DNA of 19,352 nt, taken from NCBI GenBank assembly GCA_002710265.1, contig PAJW01000043.1:1-19352 (forward strand), in the 5' to 3' direction. This stretch comes from Gammaproteobacteria bacterium (lineage in GTDB: Bacteria > Pseudomonadota > Gammaproteobacteria > Magnimaribacterales > D2472). Position 1 is the first letter of the stretch. The number at the start of each line of letters is the position of its first letter. A model generated the notes under the pieces. That model was given only the letters and a program-made list of their open reading frames with translations. It was not told where the DNA came from and ran no database searches. A program made the translations under genes and the position numbers. This document shows, piece after piece, positions 6,520-16,425 of the stretch.

Positions 6520-8190
6520 ATGAAAAAACTTAAAGTTGGTATTATTATTGATGATTTGTTGCCTAATCAGTATGTCTTTGAGTTAATTAATTTCATTTCT
6601 GAGAATGAAAATTTTGATAATCCCGTTCTTATTTCAGGATACAAGATAAATGACTCTGAAACTTTTCTCAGTAAGCTGACTAATAAATTTCAAAAAAATC
6701 CATTTAAATTAATAAACAATATTCTTAATGGCATTATATTTAAATTTATAAGAGTCATTGAAATAAGAATCGTTAAAAAAAGATATCCAAAGTTTCAAAC
6801 TTATACCGATATATCATCTTTCAGTGAATTTGAAATGGTAAAGGTGAATGCTCTTAGCTCAGAATATTCGTTTGTTGAGTTCACTCATCAGGACTTAAAA
6901 CTACTAAGAGAAAAAAGTTTAGATTGTATTGTTCATTGTGGTTCAGGAATTCTCAAGGGTGAAATCCTAAATGTTCCAAAGTTTGGAGTTATCACATATG
7001 AATCCAGAGAAGCACTGGGTTTTAGTGAGGTTGTTAACGGCGATCCAAGTAGCATTTTTGAAATAAAGAAACTAAGTCAAGAAGGAAGTAAAGATGAAAT
7101 TTTGTTTAATGGAAGTTTAATGACTAGCAATATTTGGCTTGCAAATAACACTCAATTGATAGAAAAATCCAATATTTTTTTAATGAAGCTTTTGTTAGAT
7201 ATATCTATCAGTAGAAAGCTTATAAAATCAAATGATCCAAAATTAAAAACAAATAAATTATCCGAAATTAATTCTACTTCAATTTTATTAAAATATTTAC
7301 TTAGAGTAATATTTCCAAAAATATTCAATAGTATTATTTCTAAAATACTATCTCCGAATGTAATAAGATACTCAATTGCTTATGCTTATCATGAAGCACA
7401 TACTAAAAAACTTGAATATTACAAGGAAGTTATAAATCCTAAAGGACGCTTCTTAGCAGATCCATTTGTATTTGAACATAATAATGATAACTATATTTTT
7501 GTTGAAGATTTATTCTTTAATGACAATAAAGGTCGAATTTCGGCATTAAAAATAGTTGATGATAAATATGAATTTCTTGGTGTTGTATTAGAAGAAGATT
7601 TTCATTTATCTTTCCCGTTTATTTTTAGAGAAGATGATGAGATCTATATGATTCCAGAAAGTCATGAACATAATGATATACGTCTATATAAATGTTTAGA
7701 ATTTCCATACAAATGGGATCTTGATCACATATTAATATCAGATATATCTGCTGCAGACACAATGATTATAAATATAGAAGGTACTTGGTTTATGTTTACA
7801 AATATTTGCAGCGCGGGATTAAATGACCATCAATCAGAATTGCATATTTTTTATTCTGACAAACTTAAATCAAATTCATGGCATCCAATTGCATCAGGTA
7901 ATCCCGTAATCTTTAATTCCTTAAAAGGAAGAAATGGAGGAATTTTTTATCATGAGAATAAGATTTATCGTGTTAATCAAGCTCATGGACAAGCTCATTA
8001 TGGAAAAAGCTTTGATATAAATGAAATAATTACTTTAACAAAAGACAAATACGAAGAAAAAGAATGTCTGAACATTAATGCTGATTTTAAAAACGCGATA
8101 ATTTCTACACATAGTTTTAATGCCAATGCCTCATTGGCAGTAATTGATTTTGCAAGACATCAACGCCTTAGAAAAGCTTTAAAAACCTGA
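6520..8190 (+). CDS. Formyltransferase-like / GINT1-like (GH43-type propeller) fusion, putative glycosyltransferase
   Basis: This 556-residue protein has two parts. Residues about 1-225 resemble the formyltransferase fold (CIVHCGSGILKGEIL, then KFGVITYES). The catalytic Asn-His-Asp of true formyltransferases appears to be lost: Thr159 and Glu161 stand where NxH is expected, and the DxGEIL region reads SKDEIL. Residues about 300-550 match the bacterial relatives of plant glucosamine inositolphosphorylceramide transferase 1 (GINT1), a five-bladed GH43-like propeller. Repeats seen include GRFLADPFVFE (309-319), SFPFIFREDDEIYMIPES (364-381), ADTMIINIEGTWFMFTN (412-428), and GRNGGIFYHENKIYRVNQ (470-487). 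A basic linker (about 226-290) joins the parts. From context it probably builds or modifies a surface glycan or glycolipid; the exact reaction is not established. It may have its own promoter at 6491. Confidence 0.7.
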   Translation: MKKLKVGIIIDDLLPNQYVFELINFISENENFDNPVLISGYKINDSETFLSKLTNKFQKNPFKLINNILNGIIFKFIRVIEIRIVKKRYPKFQTYTDISSFSEFEMVKVNALSSEYSFVEFTHQDLKLLREKSLDCIVHCGSGILKGEILNVPKFGVITYESREALGFSEVVNGDPSSIFEIKKLSQEGSKDEILFNGSLMTSNIWLANNTQLIEKSNIFLMKLLLDISISRKLIKSNDPKLKTNKLSEINSTSILLKYLLRVIFPKIFNSIISKILSPNVIRYSIAYAYHEAHTKKLEYYKEVINPKGRFLADPFVFEHNNDNYIFVEDLFFNDNKGRISALKIVDDKYEFLGVVLEEDFHLSFPFIFREDDEIYMIPESHEHNDIRLYKCLEFPYKWDLDHILISDISAADTMIINIEGTWFMFTNICSAGLNDHQSELHIFYSDKLKSNSWHPIASGNPVIFNSLKGRNGGIFYHENKIYRVNQAHGQAHYGKSFDINEIITLTKDKYEEKECLNINADFKNAIISTHSFNANASLAVIDFARHQRLRKALKT

Positions 8191-8222
8191 TCTAAGTCAT
8201 ATGGAATATAATATTATTAATA

Positions 8223-10002
<1,780 letters not shown>

Positions 10003-10010
<8 letters not shown>

Positions 10011-10251
10011 CTCTGATATTGAAAAATCTCTTAAAGAAATTGTTATCGATGTTCTTGATATTGAAGATATTGATGGATTTAATTTATATGAGGATTCAAA
10101 AATTGATGATTTTCCTGAATGGGATTCACTTGCTCATATAAATATTATTACTCAAATCGAATCAATTTATGGTTTTAGATTTTCACTTGATGAAGTAGAG
10201 AGTTTTAATTCAATAAAAGATATTATTAAATCGATTTGTTCCAAGATTTAA
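10003..10251 (+). CDS. Stand-alone acyl carrier protein
   Basis: This 82-residue acidic protein has the four-helix acyl carrier pattern. The attachment site is EWDSLAHINIITQIE, with Ser42 in the Asp-Ser-Leu motif as the expected 4'-phosphopantetheine site. The preceding acidic loop (YEDSKIDDFPEW) and the following YGFRFSLDEVESF are typical of carriers paired with FkbH and hydroxyacyl systems rather than of the AcpP of fatty acid synthesis. The start overlaps the FkbH gene's stop by 8 nt (ATGAGTAG) and the next gene begins 4 nt after its stop, so it is tightly coupled to both partners. It most likely receives the unit loaded by the FkbH-like protein and presents it to the MaoC/SDR fusion or to an acyltransferase. 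Confidence 0.9.
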
Positions 10252-10255
10252 TTTA

Positions 10256-11656
10256 ATGAAATTTTCTATCACGGATCAATTAAAGTTTTCTGAAATATCT
10301 CAAGATTTTAATCCAATTCATTGTGACGAAATTCTTTCAAGGAGGTATATTTTTGGCGAGCCAATAGTTCATGGCACAAATGCTATGATTTTTGCTATCA
10401 AGGAGTGGTCTAAACTTTCAGATTCACCTTTTTTTATTGATAAACTCAAATGCATATTTAGAAAGCCCATATTTTTAAATAAAAAGATAACAACCAAAAT
10501 TGAGAATATTAACAACTCAATAAAAATAACTTTAATACAGGAACATGAGATTAAAGTTAAGATCTTAATGGAAGTGAGTGCAACTAAGCATCATTATTTT
10601 GATATGAACAATAATGACTTGTATACCAATAAGTCACCAATTGAGCTTTCTTTGGACGATCTTAAAAATTACTCAGGTAAAGTAGATTGTTCACTTAATA
10701 TATCCCTCGCTGAAAAATATTATTCCAAAGAGTTCGTTCATAAGATTGGTTGCGATAAGTTAGCTGAAATTTTAGGTTATTCTAGGATCATTGGAATGCA
10801 TGCTCCAGGATTAAACTCAATTTTTTCACAACTAACCTTTCATAAAAACACTCATCATTCAAACCTTATCTCCTATGAGGTTAATTCAATAGACAAAAGG
10901 TTTAATATTATTAATATTAAATCCGATGGCCCAAATTTTAGTGCATGCTTAAAAGCTTTCTACAGACCACCTAAGGTAAAACAAAAAACAATTGAAGAAA
11001 TAAAAAATTATATATTGGTTAATGAATTTAAGGATCATAGGGCTTTGATAATTGGAGCCTCAAGAGGTTTGGGTGAGATAACAGCAAAATGCCTTGGTTG
11101 TGGCGGAGCAAGTTTGCAATTGACTTATGCTAAGGGCATGCAAGACATCATAGATGTTTCGAATGCTATTTTAGGTATTAACAATCAAAATGTGTCTTTT
11201 CTAAAATTAGATATTACTAAATCAAATGAAATAGACTTTAATGATATTAAACAATTCAAACCCACACATGTCTTTTATTATGCTACTCCATTTATTTTCA
11301 GCGGATCAAAAAATAAATTTTCTAGAGAAAAATATAATAAATTTAGGCTTTATTATTTAGATGCATTTGAAATACTAGTAAAAAATTTATCCGAATTAAA
11401 CAAAAATATTAAAATCTTGTATCCTTCTTCAATTGCAATTGATGAGGAGCCAGCAGATATGCTTGAGTATACTCTTGCTAAAAAAGAAGGCGAAGAACTT
11501 TGTTTAAAATTAGAAAAGAAATATCCGAATTTAAAAATTCTTTGCCCGAGACTACCAAGACTTTATACAGATCAGACCGTAAGCCTAACTTCTGTCAAAA
11601 ATGAAGATCCAATTCAGATTCTTGATATTATTAGATCAATGAGTAATAGAGATTAA
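10256..11656 (+). CDS. MaoC-type hydratase / hotdog / short-chain reductase fusion
   Basis: This 466-residue protein fuses three parts. Residues 1-110 are a MaoC-like (R)-hydratase hotdog: FSEISQDFNPIHCDE carries the Asp17-x-Asn-x-x-His22 catalytic signature, and GEPIVHG follows at 34-40. Residues about 140-235 look like a second, divergent hotdog half (YSRIIGMHAPGLNSIFSQL). Residues 262-466 are a short-chain dehydrogenase/reductase with NAD(P)-binding GASRGLG (267-273), Ser391/Ser392, and Tyr405-xxx-Lys409; the NNAG motif is replaced by YYATP. Combined ketoreductase and dehydratase or hydratase folds fit handling a beta-keto or beta-hydroxy acyl group on the neighbouring carrier protein, for example forming a 3-hydroxyacyl unit. 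It starts 4 nt after the carrier gene. Domain calls are solid; the substrate is inferred. The second hotdog shows no obvious catalytic signature and may be structural. Confidence 0.8.
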   Translation: MKFSITDQLKFSEISQDFNPIHCDEILSRRYIFGEPIVHGTNAMIFAIKEWSKLSDSPFFIDKLKCIFRKPIFLNKKITTKIENINNSIKITLIQEHEIKVKILMEVSATKHHYFDMNNNDLYTNKSPIELSLDDLKNYSGKVDCSLNISLAEKYYSKEFVHKIGCDKLAEILGYSRIIGMHAPGLNSIFSQLTFHKNTHHSNLISYEVNSIDKRFNIINIKSDGPNFSACLKAFYRPPKVKQKTIEEIKNYILVNEFKDHRALIIGASRGLGEITAKCLGCGGASLQLTYAKGMQDIIDVSNAILGINNQNVSFLKLDITKSNEIDFNDIKQFKPTHVFYYATPFIFSGSKNKFSREKYNKFRLYYLDAFEILVKNLSELNKNIKILYPSSIAIDEEPADMLEYTLAKKEGEELCLKLEKKYPNLKILCPRLPRLYTDQTVSLTSVKNEDPIQILDIIRSMSNRD

Positions 11657-11669
11657 ATTTATATATCTT

Positions 11670-12548
11670 ATGAATAAAAAAAGCATGAATTTAACATACC
11701 TGCAGATTAAGTCAGACAGAGACTTAAATGATGCAGTTACTTTTTTAGAGAAGGGTTTTAAATGGAAAAAATTTAAATCAGATCTTGTAAAGAGTAAGTT
11801 TCCAATTATAAATAAGCATCTTAATTTTCATGGAATTATGATTAAAGACGATAAAGAAGTCATTGGAGCGATGTTATTTTTTCATCAAGGCTTTATAAAT
11901 ATTGAAAATGAAAAAAGATCCATAATCAATATGTCAAATTGGTATATGAATCAAAAATACAGAGGCTTACCTTCAATAACTTTTCTAAGATACATGCTTG
12001 AGGAATTTGATAATTATATTTTCACAAATTATTCCGCTAATAATGTTGCAGAAAAAATATTATTAAAAATTGGATTTAAGAAAATGCAATTAAAAAGGGC
12101 CTCATTATTGATAACTGAAAGCATTTTCAATTTTTCAAATATAAAAATTAAAGATATTCACAAAGATTCATTAAAAATAGAAAATAATATTGAAACAATC
12201 TTAGATGAAGGTATTGGAATCAGGTTTTTAGAAATGAAAATTGATCGATATAAATTACAATTAATTATTAAGAAAAGAGTTTTGAGAAGATCTATTTTTG
12301 GATTTGAGTTTAATTGGAGAACCACAACAATTATTTGGACAAGTAACGAGGCAATGCTTGCAAGATATTGGAAAAAAATATGTAATAAGTTGCTTATATA
12401 TACAAAATCTATGAAGCTTGTTTGCGACTTTTCATCAAATTTTCCACATAATGCTTTGGAAAAAGAAAATAATTATTTGTATTTCTGCAATAATCAAAGC
12501 TTAGACTTCATATCTCCAATTCAATCTGAAATGAATATTTTTGATTAA
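11670..12548 (+). CDS. GNAT-fold acyltransferase-like protein
   Basis: This is a 292-residue cytosolic protein with a GNAT (acyl-CoA or acyl-ACP N-acyltransferase) pattern in its first half. A strand ends in EVIGAMLFFHQG (about 63-74). A strand with NMSNWYMNQKYRGLPSITFLRYML (88-110) follows, where the helix after YRG is the expected cofactor-binding position. The segment SANNVAEKILLKIGFKK (122-138) matches the common end-of-domain SxNxxAxxxYxxxGF pattern. Residues about 150-292 are divergent and could be a second GNAT-like half (IIWTSNEAMLARYWKK). By position it is the best candidate to move the acyl unit of the carrier system onto an amino sugar or lipid; this is inference. The ATG at 11670 is used; an ATG at 11685 (MNLTYL) is equally possible. 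No Shine-Dalgarno site marks either. It ends the cluster. Confidence 0.65.
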   Translation: MNKKSMNLTYLQIKSDRDLNDAVTFLEKGFKWKKFKSDLVKSKFPIINKHLNFHGIMIKDDKEVIGAMLFFHQGFINIENEKRSIINMSNWYMNQKYRGLPSITFLRYMLEEFDNYIFTNYSANNVAEKILLKIGFKKMQLKRASLLITESIFNFSNIKIKDIHKDSLKIENNIETILDEGIGIRFLEMKIDRYKLQLIIKKRVLRRSIFGFEFNWRTTTIIWTSNEAMLARYWKKICNKLLIYTKSMKLVCDFSSNFPHNALEKENNYLYFCNNQSLDFISPIQSEMNIFD

Positions 12549-12583
12549 TTTAAGAAATTAAATATATTTTATTATTCTGAGGT

Positions 12584-13189
12584 TTATTCGAAATCAGATA
12601 TGAATTTAATATTTGTTTCTTTTAAGTTCAATAAATAGTGAATTGGAAGAGCATCATTGTATTTAGCATCCTCGAGCACCTTAAGCTTTTCATGGGAATT
12701 AATGATAATAAAAATATTTTTTACTTTGTTAAAAGCAGATAAATTCATAGTTAATCTAGGTAAGTGAGGATCACCCATTGCATCAGTTTTTAATATTTCC
12801 GGTTTGCTTTTTAAATCAATAAATTTTTTATCTTTAAGATGACATGGGAAAATTGAGGCAAAGTGACCATCAAGACCGAATCCTAAAATTGCTATATCAA
12901 TATTATCATTAATCTTAAAATTTCTAATTGATTGATAATGGGCACTTATGCTAAAAATCTTAAAAAAATTATCTCTAAGATTCTTCTCATTCGAATTTAT
13001 ATTAGTAACATCAATTAATCTTTCGTCTAATAACATAATTTTAACTTTGTTCCATTCTAAGTCTGAGGAGTCTAAAGCTCTGAGAAGATTAATCGGGCTA
13101 CCGCCACCACTAACTATTATTGAAGCTTCATTATTTGACGAAATTGAATCTTCAAGTATTTTATGAATTAATTTAATTGTTTTTTTCAT
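12584..13189 (-). CDS. pgl: 6-phosphogluconolactonase
   Basis: This 201-residue cytosolic enzyme hydrolyses 6-phosphogluconolactone in the oxidative pentose phosphate pathway (SOL/DevB type, NagB-like fold). It shows the phosphate loop IIVSGGGSP (24-32), close to the usual SGGSTP, then LLDERLID (53-60) followed by NSNEKNLR. The catalytic-region motif is GFGLDGHFASIFP (103-115, His109), and PHLPRLTMNL (141-150) and SHEKLKVL (165-172) are typical of later strands. At 201 residues it is shorter than common bacterial forms (about 230-250), mainly at the N-terminus. No in-frame ATG lies upstream before a stop. It stands alone on the minus strand, without a visible glucose-6-phosphate dehydrogenase or 6-phosphogluconate dehydrogenase partner in the window. 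Confidence 0.85.
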   Translation of the reverse strand: MKKTIKLIHKILEDSISSNNEASIIVSGGGSPINLLRALDSSDLEWNKVKIMLLDERLIDVTNINSNEKNLRDNFFKIFSISAHYQSIRNFKINDNIDIAILGFGLDGHFASIFPCHLKDKKFIDLKSKPEILKTDAMGDPHLPRLTMNLSAFNKVKNIFIIINSHEKLKVLEDAKYNDALPIHYLLNLKETNIKFISDFE

Positions 13190-13299
13190 ATGAAGTTCAG
13201 CATTTATATCATATATTTTTATCTGATAGTAAATAAGAAGTATTTAATATATCGACTTTCTTTTTTATCATGAAAAGAATTAAATTAATCATAGAAAAA

Positions 13300-13305
13300 T
13301 ATAAT
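13300..13305 (+). promoter_or_regulatory. Candidate -10 box before the Spinster-like MFS gene
   Basis: A perfect TATAAT lies 41 nt before ATG 13347, in the 157-bp divergent gap between the pgl and MFS genes. The upstream -35 region (around 13277-13282) is poor. The rest of the gap is plain AT-rich DNA with no other structure seen. Confidence 0.35.
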
Positions 13306-13346
13306 TATGTTCTCAATAGATCAAACTAAACATATAATTAGTGCCC

Positions 13347-14651
13347 ATGGATAAGACAAGTAAAAATTACCGTAATTTTATATTGGTATTGTTAACTATC
13401 GTCTATGGTTTTAACTTTATAGATAGACAAATAATGGGTATTCTTGCTCCATTTATTCAAAAAGATTTAGGACTTTCAAATACTGAGCTCGGGCTATTAA
13501 TTGGTTTAGCCTTTGCTATTTTTTATACTCTAGTTGCAATACCAATTGCCTGGTTGGCTGACAGGTATAATAGAGTCAATATCCTTTCTATTGCTTTAGC
13601 GACTTGGAGTGGTTTTACAGCCTTGACGGGATTAGCAAATAATTTCATACAAATAGGCCTTGCCAGAATGGGTGTTGGTATTGGAGAGGCTGGAGGAAGT
13701 CCACCATCACATTCGATAATTTCAGATTTATTCCCAAAAGAAGAGAGAGCAAGTGCATTAGGAGTATACTCAATGGGTATTCCTTTGGGGATTATGGCAG
13801 CTTATTTTGTAACTGCTTCTCTAATGGGATCTTCGGGTGATGTAGATTGGAGAAGAATTTTTATTGTATTAGGTCTTACAGGCATAGGCTTGGCATTGGT
13901 GGTTAAGTTATTGCTCAAAGAGCCAGTTAGAGGTGCAATGGAGTTTGATGCGGCTACAGAAATTCAAAAACCTCCATTTCTAGAATCTTTAAAAGAACTA
14001 ATGAAGATACCTGCATGGTGGGCAATGTGTTTTGGAATAGCATTTGGATCATTTGTATCATATTCAAAATCAGCATTTCAAACTAAGTATTTAGTAACCC
14101 TAGATCCAAGTTTTGATTTTCAAACTCTTGTAATCATATTAGGAATTATGAATGGAACTACATATGCAGCTGGAGCATTTTTTGGAGCTAGATTGGCAGA
14201 TAAATGGGGTAAAAAAGACATTAGGGCTTATGGCTGGCTCCCCGCTTTATCTATAGCCTTATGCCTTCCAGTTGGCTTAATAACTTGGTGGGTTCCTTCA
14301 ATTGAAATTCACCTAATTTTTGCAACTTTATTTTTACTACTAATAGGAATTTATTTAGGTCCAAGTTTTGCAATAGCACAAACCTTAGCCCCAATTCATA
14401 TGAGAGCAATGTCCACAGCATTATTTTTCTTTATATTAAACATGATAGCTTTGGGTGGAGGGCCAACTTTCTCAGGTTGGATAATGGATCTTTTTAAAGA
14501 AAGCTTCAATGATCTTGAATCAATAAGGTATGCAATGACTGTCACTTCATTTGTTTTTGTTCCATCTGTAATTAGCTTTCTGCTAGTTTCAAAATACTTA
14601 CCAAAAGATTGGAAAGAAGCAGAGGAAAGAAATCTCAAGCTTGCAGAATAA
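13347..14651 (+). CDS. MFS transporter, Spinster-like
   Basis: This 434-residue inner-membrane carrier has about twelve transmembrane segments. The first helix bears NFIDRQIMGILAPFIQKDLGLS, split over residues about 23-44, the hallmark of Spinster-type MFS proteins (sphingosine-1-phosphate or hopanoid-like lipid carriers in other organisms). The MFS motif A is AWLADRYNRVNIL in the loop after TM2, and GIGEAGGSPPSHSIISDLFP (about 111-130) is also typical of this family. The second half has the matching loop ARLADKWGKKDI. The substrate is unknown. The ATG at 13347 is preferred; an in-frame GTG at 13341 would add two residues. It is the first gene of a plus-strand run with a CoA-binding protein, a crotonase and apt, so a lipid-related cargo would fit but is not shown. 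Confidence 0.85.
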   Translation: MDKTSKNYRNFILVLLTIVYGFNFIDRQIMGILAPFIQKDLGLSNTELGLLIGLAFAIFYTLVAIPIAWLADRYNRVNILSIALATWSGFTALTGLANNFIQIGLARMGVGIGEAGGSPPSHSIISDLFPKEERASALGVYSMGIPLGIMAAYFVTASLMGSSGDVDWRRIFIVLGLTGIGLALVVKLLLKEPVRGAMEFDAATEIQKPPFLESLKELMKIPAWWAMCFGIAFGSFVSYSKSAFQTKYLVTLDPSFDFQTLVIILGIMNGTTYAAGAFFGARLADKWGKKDIRAYGWLPALSIALCLPVGLITWWVPSIEIHLIFATLFLLLIGIYLGPSFAIAQTLAPIHMRAMSTALFFFILNMIALGGGPTFSGWIMDLFKESFNDLESIRYAMTVTSFVFVPSVISFLLVSKYLPKDWKEAEERNLKLAE

Positions 14652-14654
14652 TTA

Positions 14655-15050
14655 GTGTTGAACAATCCATTAGATATATTAAAAAACGTTAGCTCAATCG
14701 CTATAGTTGGAATTAGCTCAAAAGAAGAAAAGGATAGCTATAAAGTTATGAAATTTTTAATTGAAAAAGGGTATAAAGTATTTCCAGTAAATCCATATGA
14801 GGAGGGTAAATATATTTTAGGTAGAAAATGCTTTAAAAACCTTACAGATATTGATGATGAAGTAGACATGGTTGATGTCTTTAGAAAAGATGAATTTGTA
14901 TATGATGTAACCAAAGAAGCGATTAAAATCAATGCGAAAGTTCTATGGACTCAATTAGATATTATTTGTGAAGATTCATTTAATTTAGCAAAAAATGCTG
15001 GCCTAAAAGTAGTAATGGACAAATGCCCAAAAATTGAATTAGAGAATTAA
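14655..15050 (+). CDS. CoA-binding domain protein (YccU-like)
   Basis: This 131-residue single-domain Rossmann protein is of the CoA-binding family (YccU type), related to the N-terminal domain of succinyl-CoA ligase alpha. Visible landmarks are IAIVGISSKEEKDSYKV (15-31) with the expected nucleotide loop, GYKVFPVNPYEE (39-50), DMVDVFRK (71-78), VLWTQLDI (96-103) and VVMDKCPKIE (119-128). The Cys124 near the end is characteristic of the family. The physiological role of these proteins is not well established; they may sense or store CoA. No ATG is available: the GTG at 14655 (3 nt after the MFS stop) or the TTG at 14658 must serve as start. It is in line with the MFS gene and the crotonase gene and probably cotranscribed with them. 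Confidence 0.85.
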   Translation: MLNNPLDILKNVSSIAIVGISSKEEKDSYKVMKFLIEKGYKVFPVNPYEEGKYILGRKCFKNLTDIDDEVDMVDVFRKDEFVYDVTKEAIKINAKVLWTQLDIICEDSFNLAKNAGLKVVMDKCPKIELEN

Positions 15051-15087
15051 TATTGGACTAATTTTTGAATATAGATTCTAATAAATC

Positions 15088-15876
15088 ATGCAAGAAACCT
15101 TAAAAGTAGAAAAAGTTACAGAATCGATTGTTCGATTAACAATGGATGATGAAAAAACAGGAAACGCTCTTTCTGATCACATGATTAGTTTGTTAAGTAC
15201 AACAATTAAAGAAGTGTCTGATGATAAATCGATTAAAGTTATTGTTATTGCTGCTACAGGTAAAATATTCTGTTCAGGACACAATTTAAAAGAAATAACA
15301 GCTGCCAGAAAAAATAATGATCAAGGAGAAAGATACTTCTTAGATTTATTTAAATCCTGTTCGGCATTAATGCAGTCAATTGTATATTGCCCTAAACCTG
15401 TGATTGCTGAAATTGATGGAGTTGCTACAGCTGCTGGTTGTCAATTAGTTGCAAGCTGCGACTTAGCTATTGCTTCAGATTCTTCATCATTTGCGACACC
15501 GGGAGTGAATCTAGGCTTATTTTGCTCAACTCCTATGGTAGCGTTATCAAGAAATGTTAAGAAGAAAGATGCAATGAAAATGTTATTGACTGGGGATATG
15601 ATTGATTCTTCAGAGGCAAAAAGAATCTCATTAATAAATGACCATGTGCCAAGTAAAAATCTATCAACAGAAGTAATGCAATTAGCAAATAAAATAGCTA
15701 GCAAATCTATGCAAACTGTAAAAATAGGTAAATCAGCATTTTATAAACAATCAGAACTCAGTCTGTCTGAGGCATACAAATATACATCGGAGATTATGGC
15801 TGAAAATACTATGAATGCTGATGCAAAAGAGGGTATTTCATCTTTTTTAGAAAAACGAGATCCAAAATGGGAATAG
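15088..15876 (+). CDS. Enoyl-CoA hydratase/isomerase family protein, ECHDC3-like
   Basis: This 262-residue crotonase-fold protein resembles the ECHDC3 branch. The first oxyanion-hole segment is GKIFCSGHNLKEI (58-70), and the second is GVATAAGCQLVASCDLAIAS (111-130). The two catalytic glutamates of classical enoyl-CoA hydratase are missing: the Glu of the usual GGGxEL reads Gln119, and the PE of the later motif reads Pro138-Gly139 in FATPGVNLGLF. ECHDC3-type proteins share this pattern, so ordinary beta-oxidation hydration is unlikely; the fold may carry out another acyl-CoA reaction. Start ATG 15088 fits the family's N-terminus. It lies 37 bp after the CoA-binding gene and 6 bp before apt, which supports one transcript. 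Confidence 0.85.
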   Translation: MQETLKVEKVTESIVRLTMDDEKTGNALSDHMISLLSTTIKEVSDDKSIKVIVIAATGKIFCSGHNLKEITAARKNNDQGERYFLDLFKSCSALMQSIVYCPKPVIAEIDGVATAAGCQLVASCDLAIASDSSSFATPGVNLGLFCSTPMVALSRNVKKKDAMKMLLTGDMIDSSEAKRISLINDHVPSKNLSTEVMQLANKIASKSMQTVKIGKSAFYKQSELSLSEAYKYTSEIMAENTMNADAKEGISSFLEKRDPKWE

Positions 15877-15882
15877 TATTTG

Positions 15883-16425
15883 ATGGACGATAGACTAGGA
15901 TTAAAAAAATACATAAGAACGGTAAATAATTTTCCAATCGATGGAATAATATTTAGGGATATTACTAGCTTAATTGAAACTCCAGAAGCTTTTGTAAAAA
16001 CATGTGATGAACTTACAAGGCTTACAAAAAATTTTGGTGCTGATGCTATAGCTAGTATTGAGAGCAGAGGATTTATTTTTGCTGGTACCATCGCTCGCGA
16101 TTTATCTTTGCCTTTTGTTTTGGCTAGAAAACCAGGGAAACTGCCTAACAAGACTTACAAAAAAAGCTTTGATTTAGAATATGGAAGTACATCTATTGAA
16201 ATACAGCAAAATACAAATCTAACTGAAGATCAAAAGGTCGTTATTGTCGACGACCTCGTAGCAACAGGTGGAACTGCAATTGCCTGTGCTGAGCTTTTAA
16301 CAGAAAATTTTAATATTTTAGAGTCTAATATTTTAATTCTTACAATTATTGATTTACCTGAATTAGGTGGAAGTAGTTTGATTAAGGAGAAAGGCTTTAA
16401 AATAGAAACTATCGTAGATTATTAA
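15883..16425 (+). CDS. apt: Adenine phosphoribosyltransferase
   Basis: This cytosolic enzyme of purine salvage makes AMP from adenine and PRPP. With the ATG at 15883 it is 180 residues, the usual family length; a TTG just before (15880) is in frame but adds only one residue. Characteristic segments are NNFPIDGIIFRDITSL (15-30), IESRGFIFAG (59-68), ARKPGKLP (81-88) with the flexible-loop KTYKKSFDLEYG (90-101), and the PRPP-binding motif VVIVDDLVATGGTA (119-132). All key residues are present. The start lies 6 nt after the crotonase stop, so it is probably in the same operon. The stop overlaps the stop of the convergent short-chain dehydrogenase gene by 4 nt. Confidence 0.95.
   Translation: MDDRLGLKKYIRTVNNFPIDGIIFRDITSLIETPEAFVKTCDELTRLTKNFGADAIASIESRGFIFAGTIARDLSLPFVLARKPGKLPNKTYKKSFDLEYGSTSIEIQQNTNLTEDQKVVIVDDLVATGGTAIACAELLTENFNILESNILILTIIDLPELGGSSLIKEKGFKIETIVDY

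Noticed and set aside
8207-8212. TATAAT just before the FkbH gene as a promoter
   Set aside because: It lies 10 nt before the ATG with no -35 box, and such boxes are frequent by chance in this AT-rich DNA.
12549-12583. Possible bidirectional terminator between the GNAT-like gene and pgl
   Set aside because: Only short A-T palindromes such as AAATATATTT are visible; no stable stem.
15741-16151. 136-residue minus-strand ORF over the crotonase end and apt
   Set aside because: Antisense shadow of two well-supported genes; low-complexity Ser/Phe-rich translation typical of such shadows.
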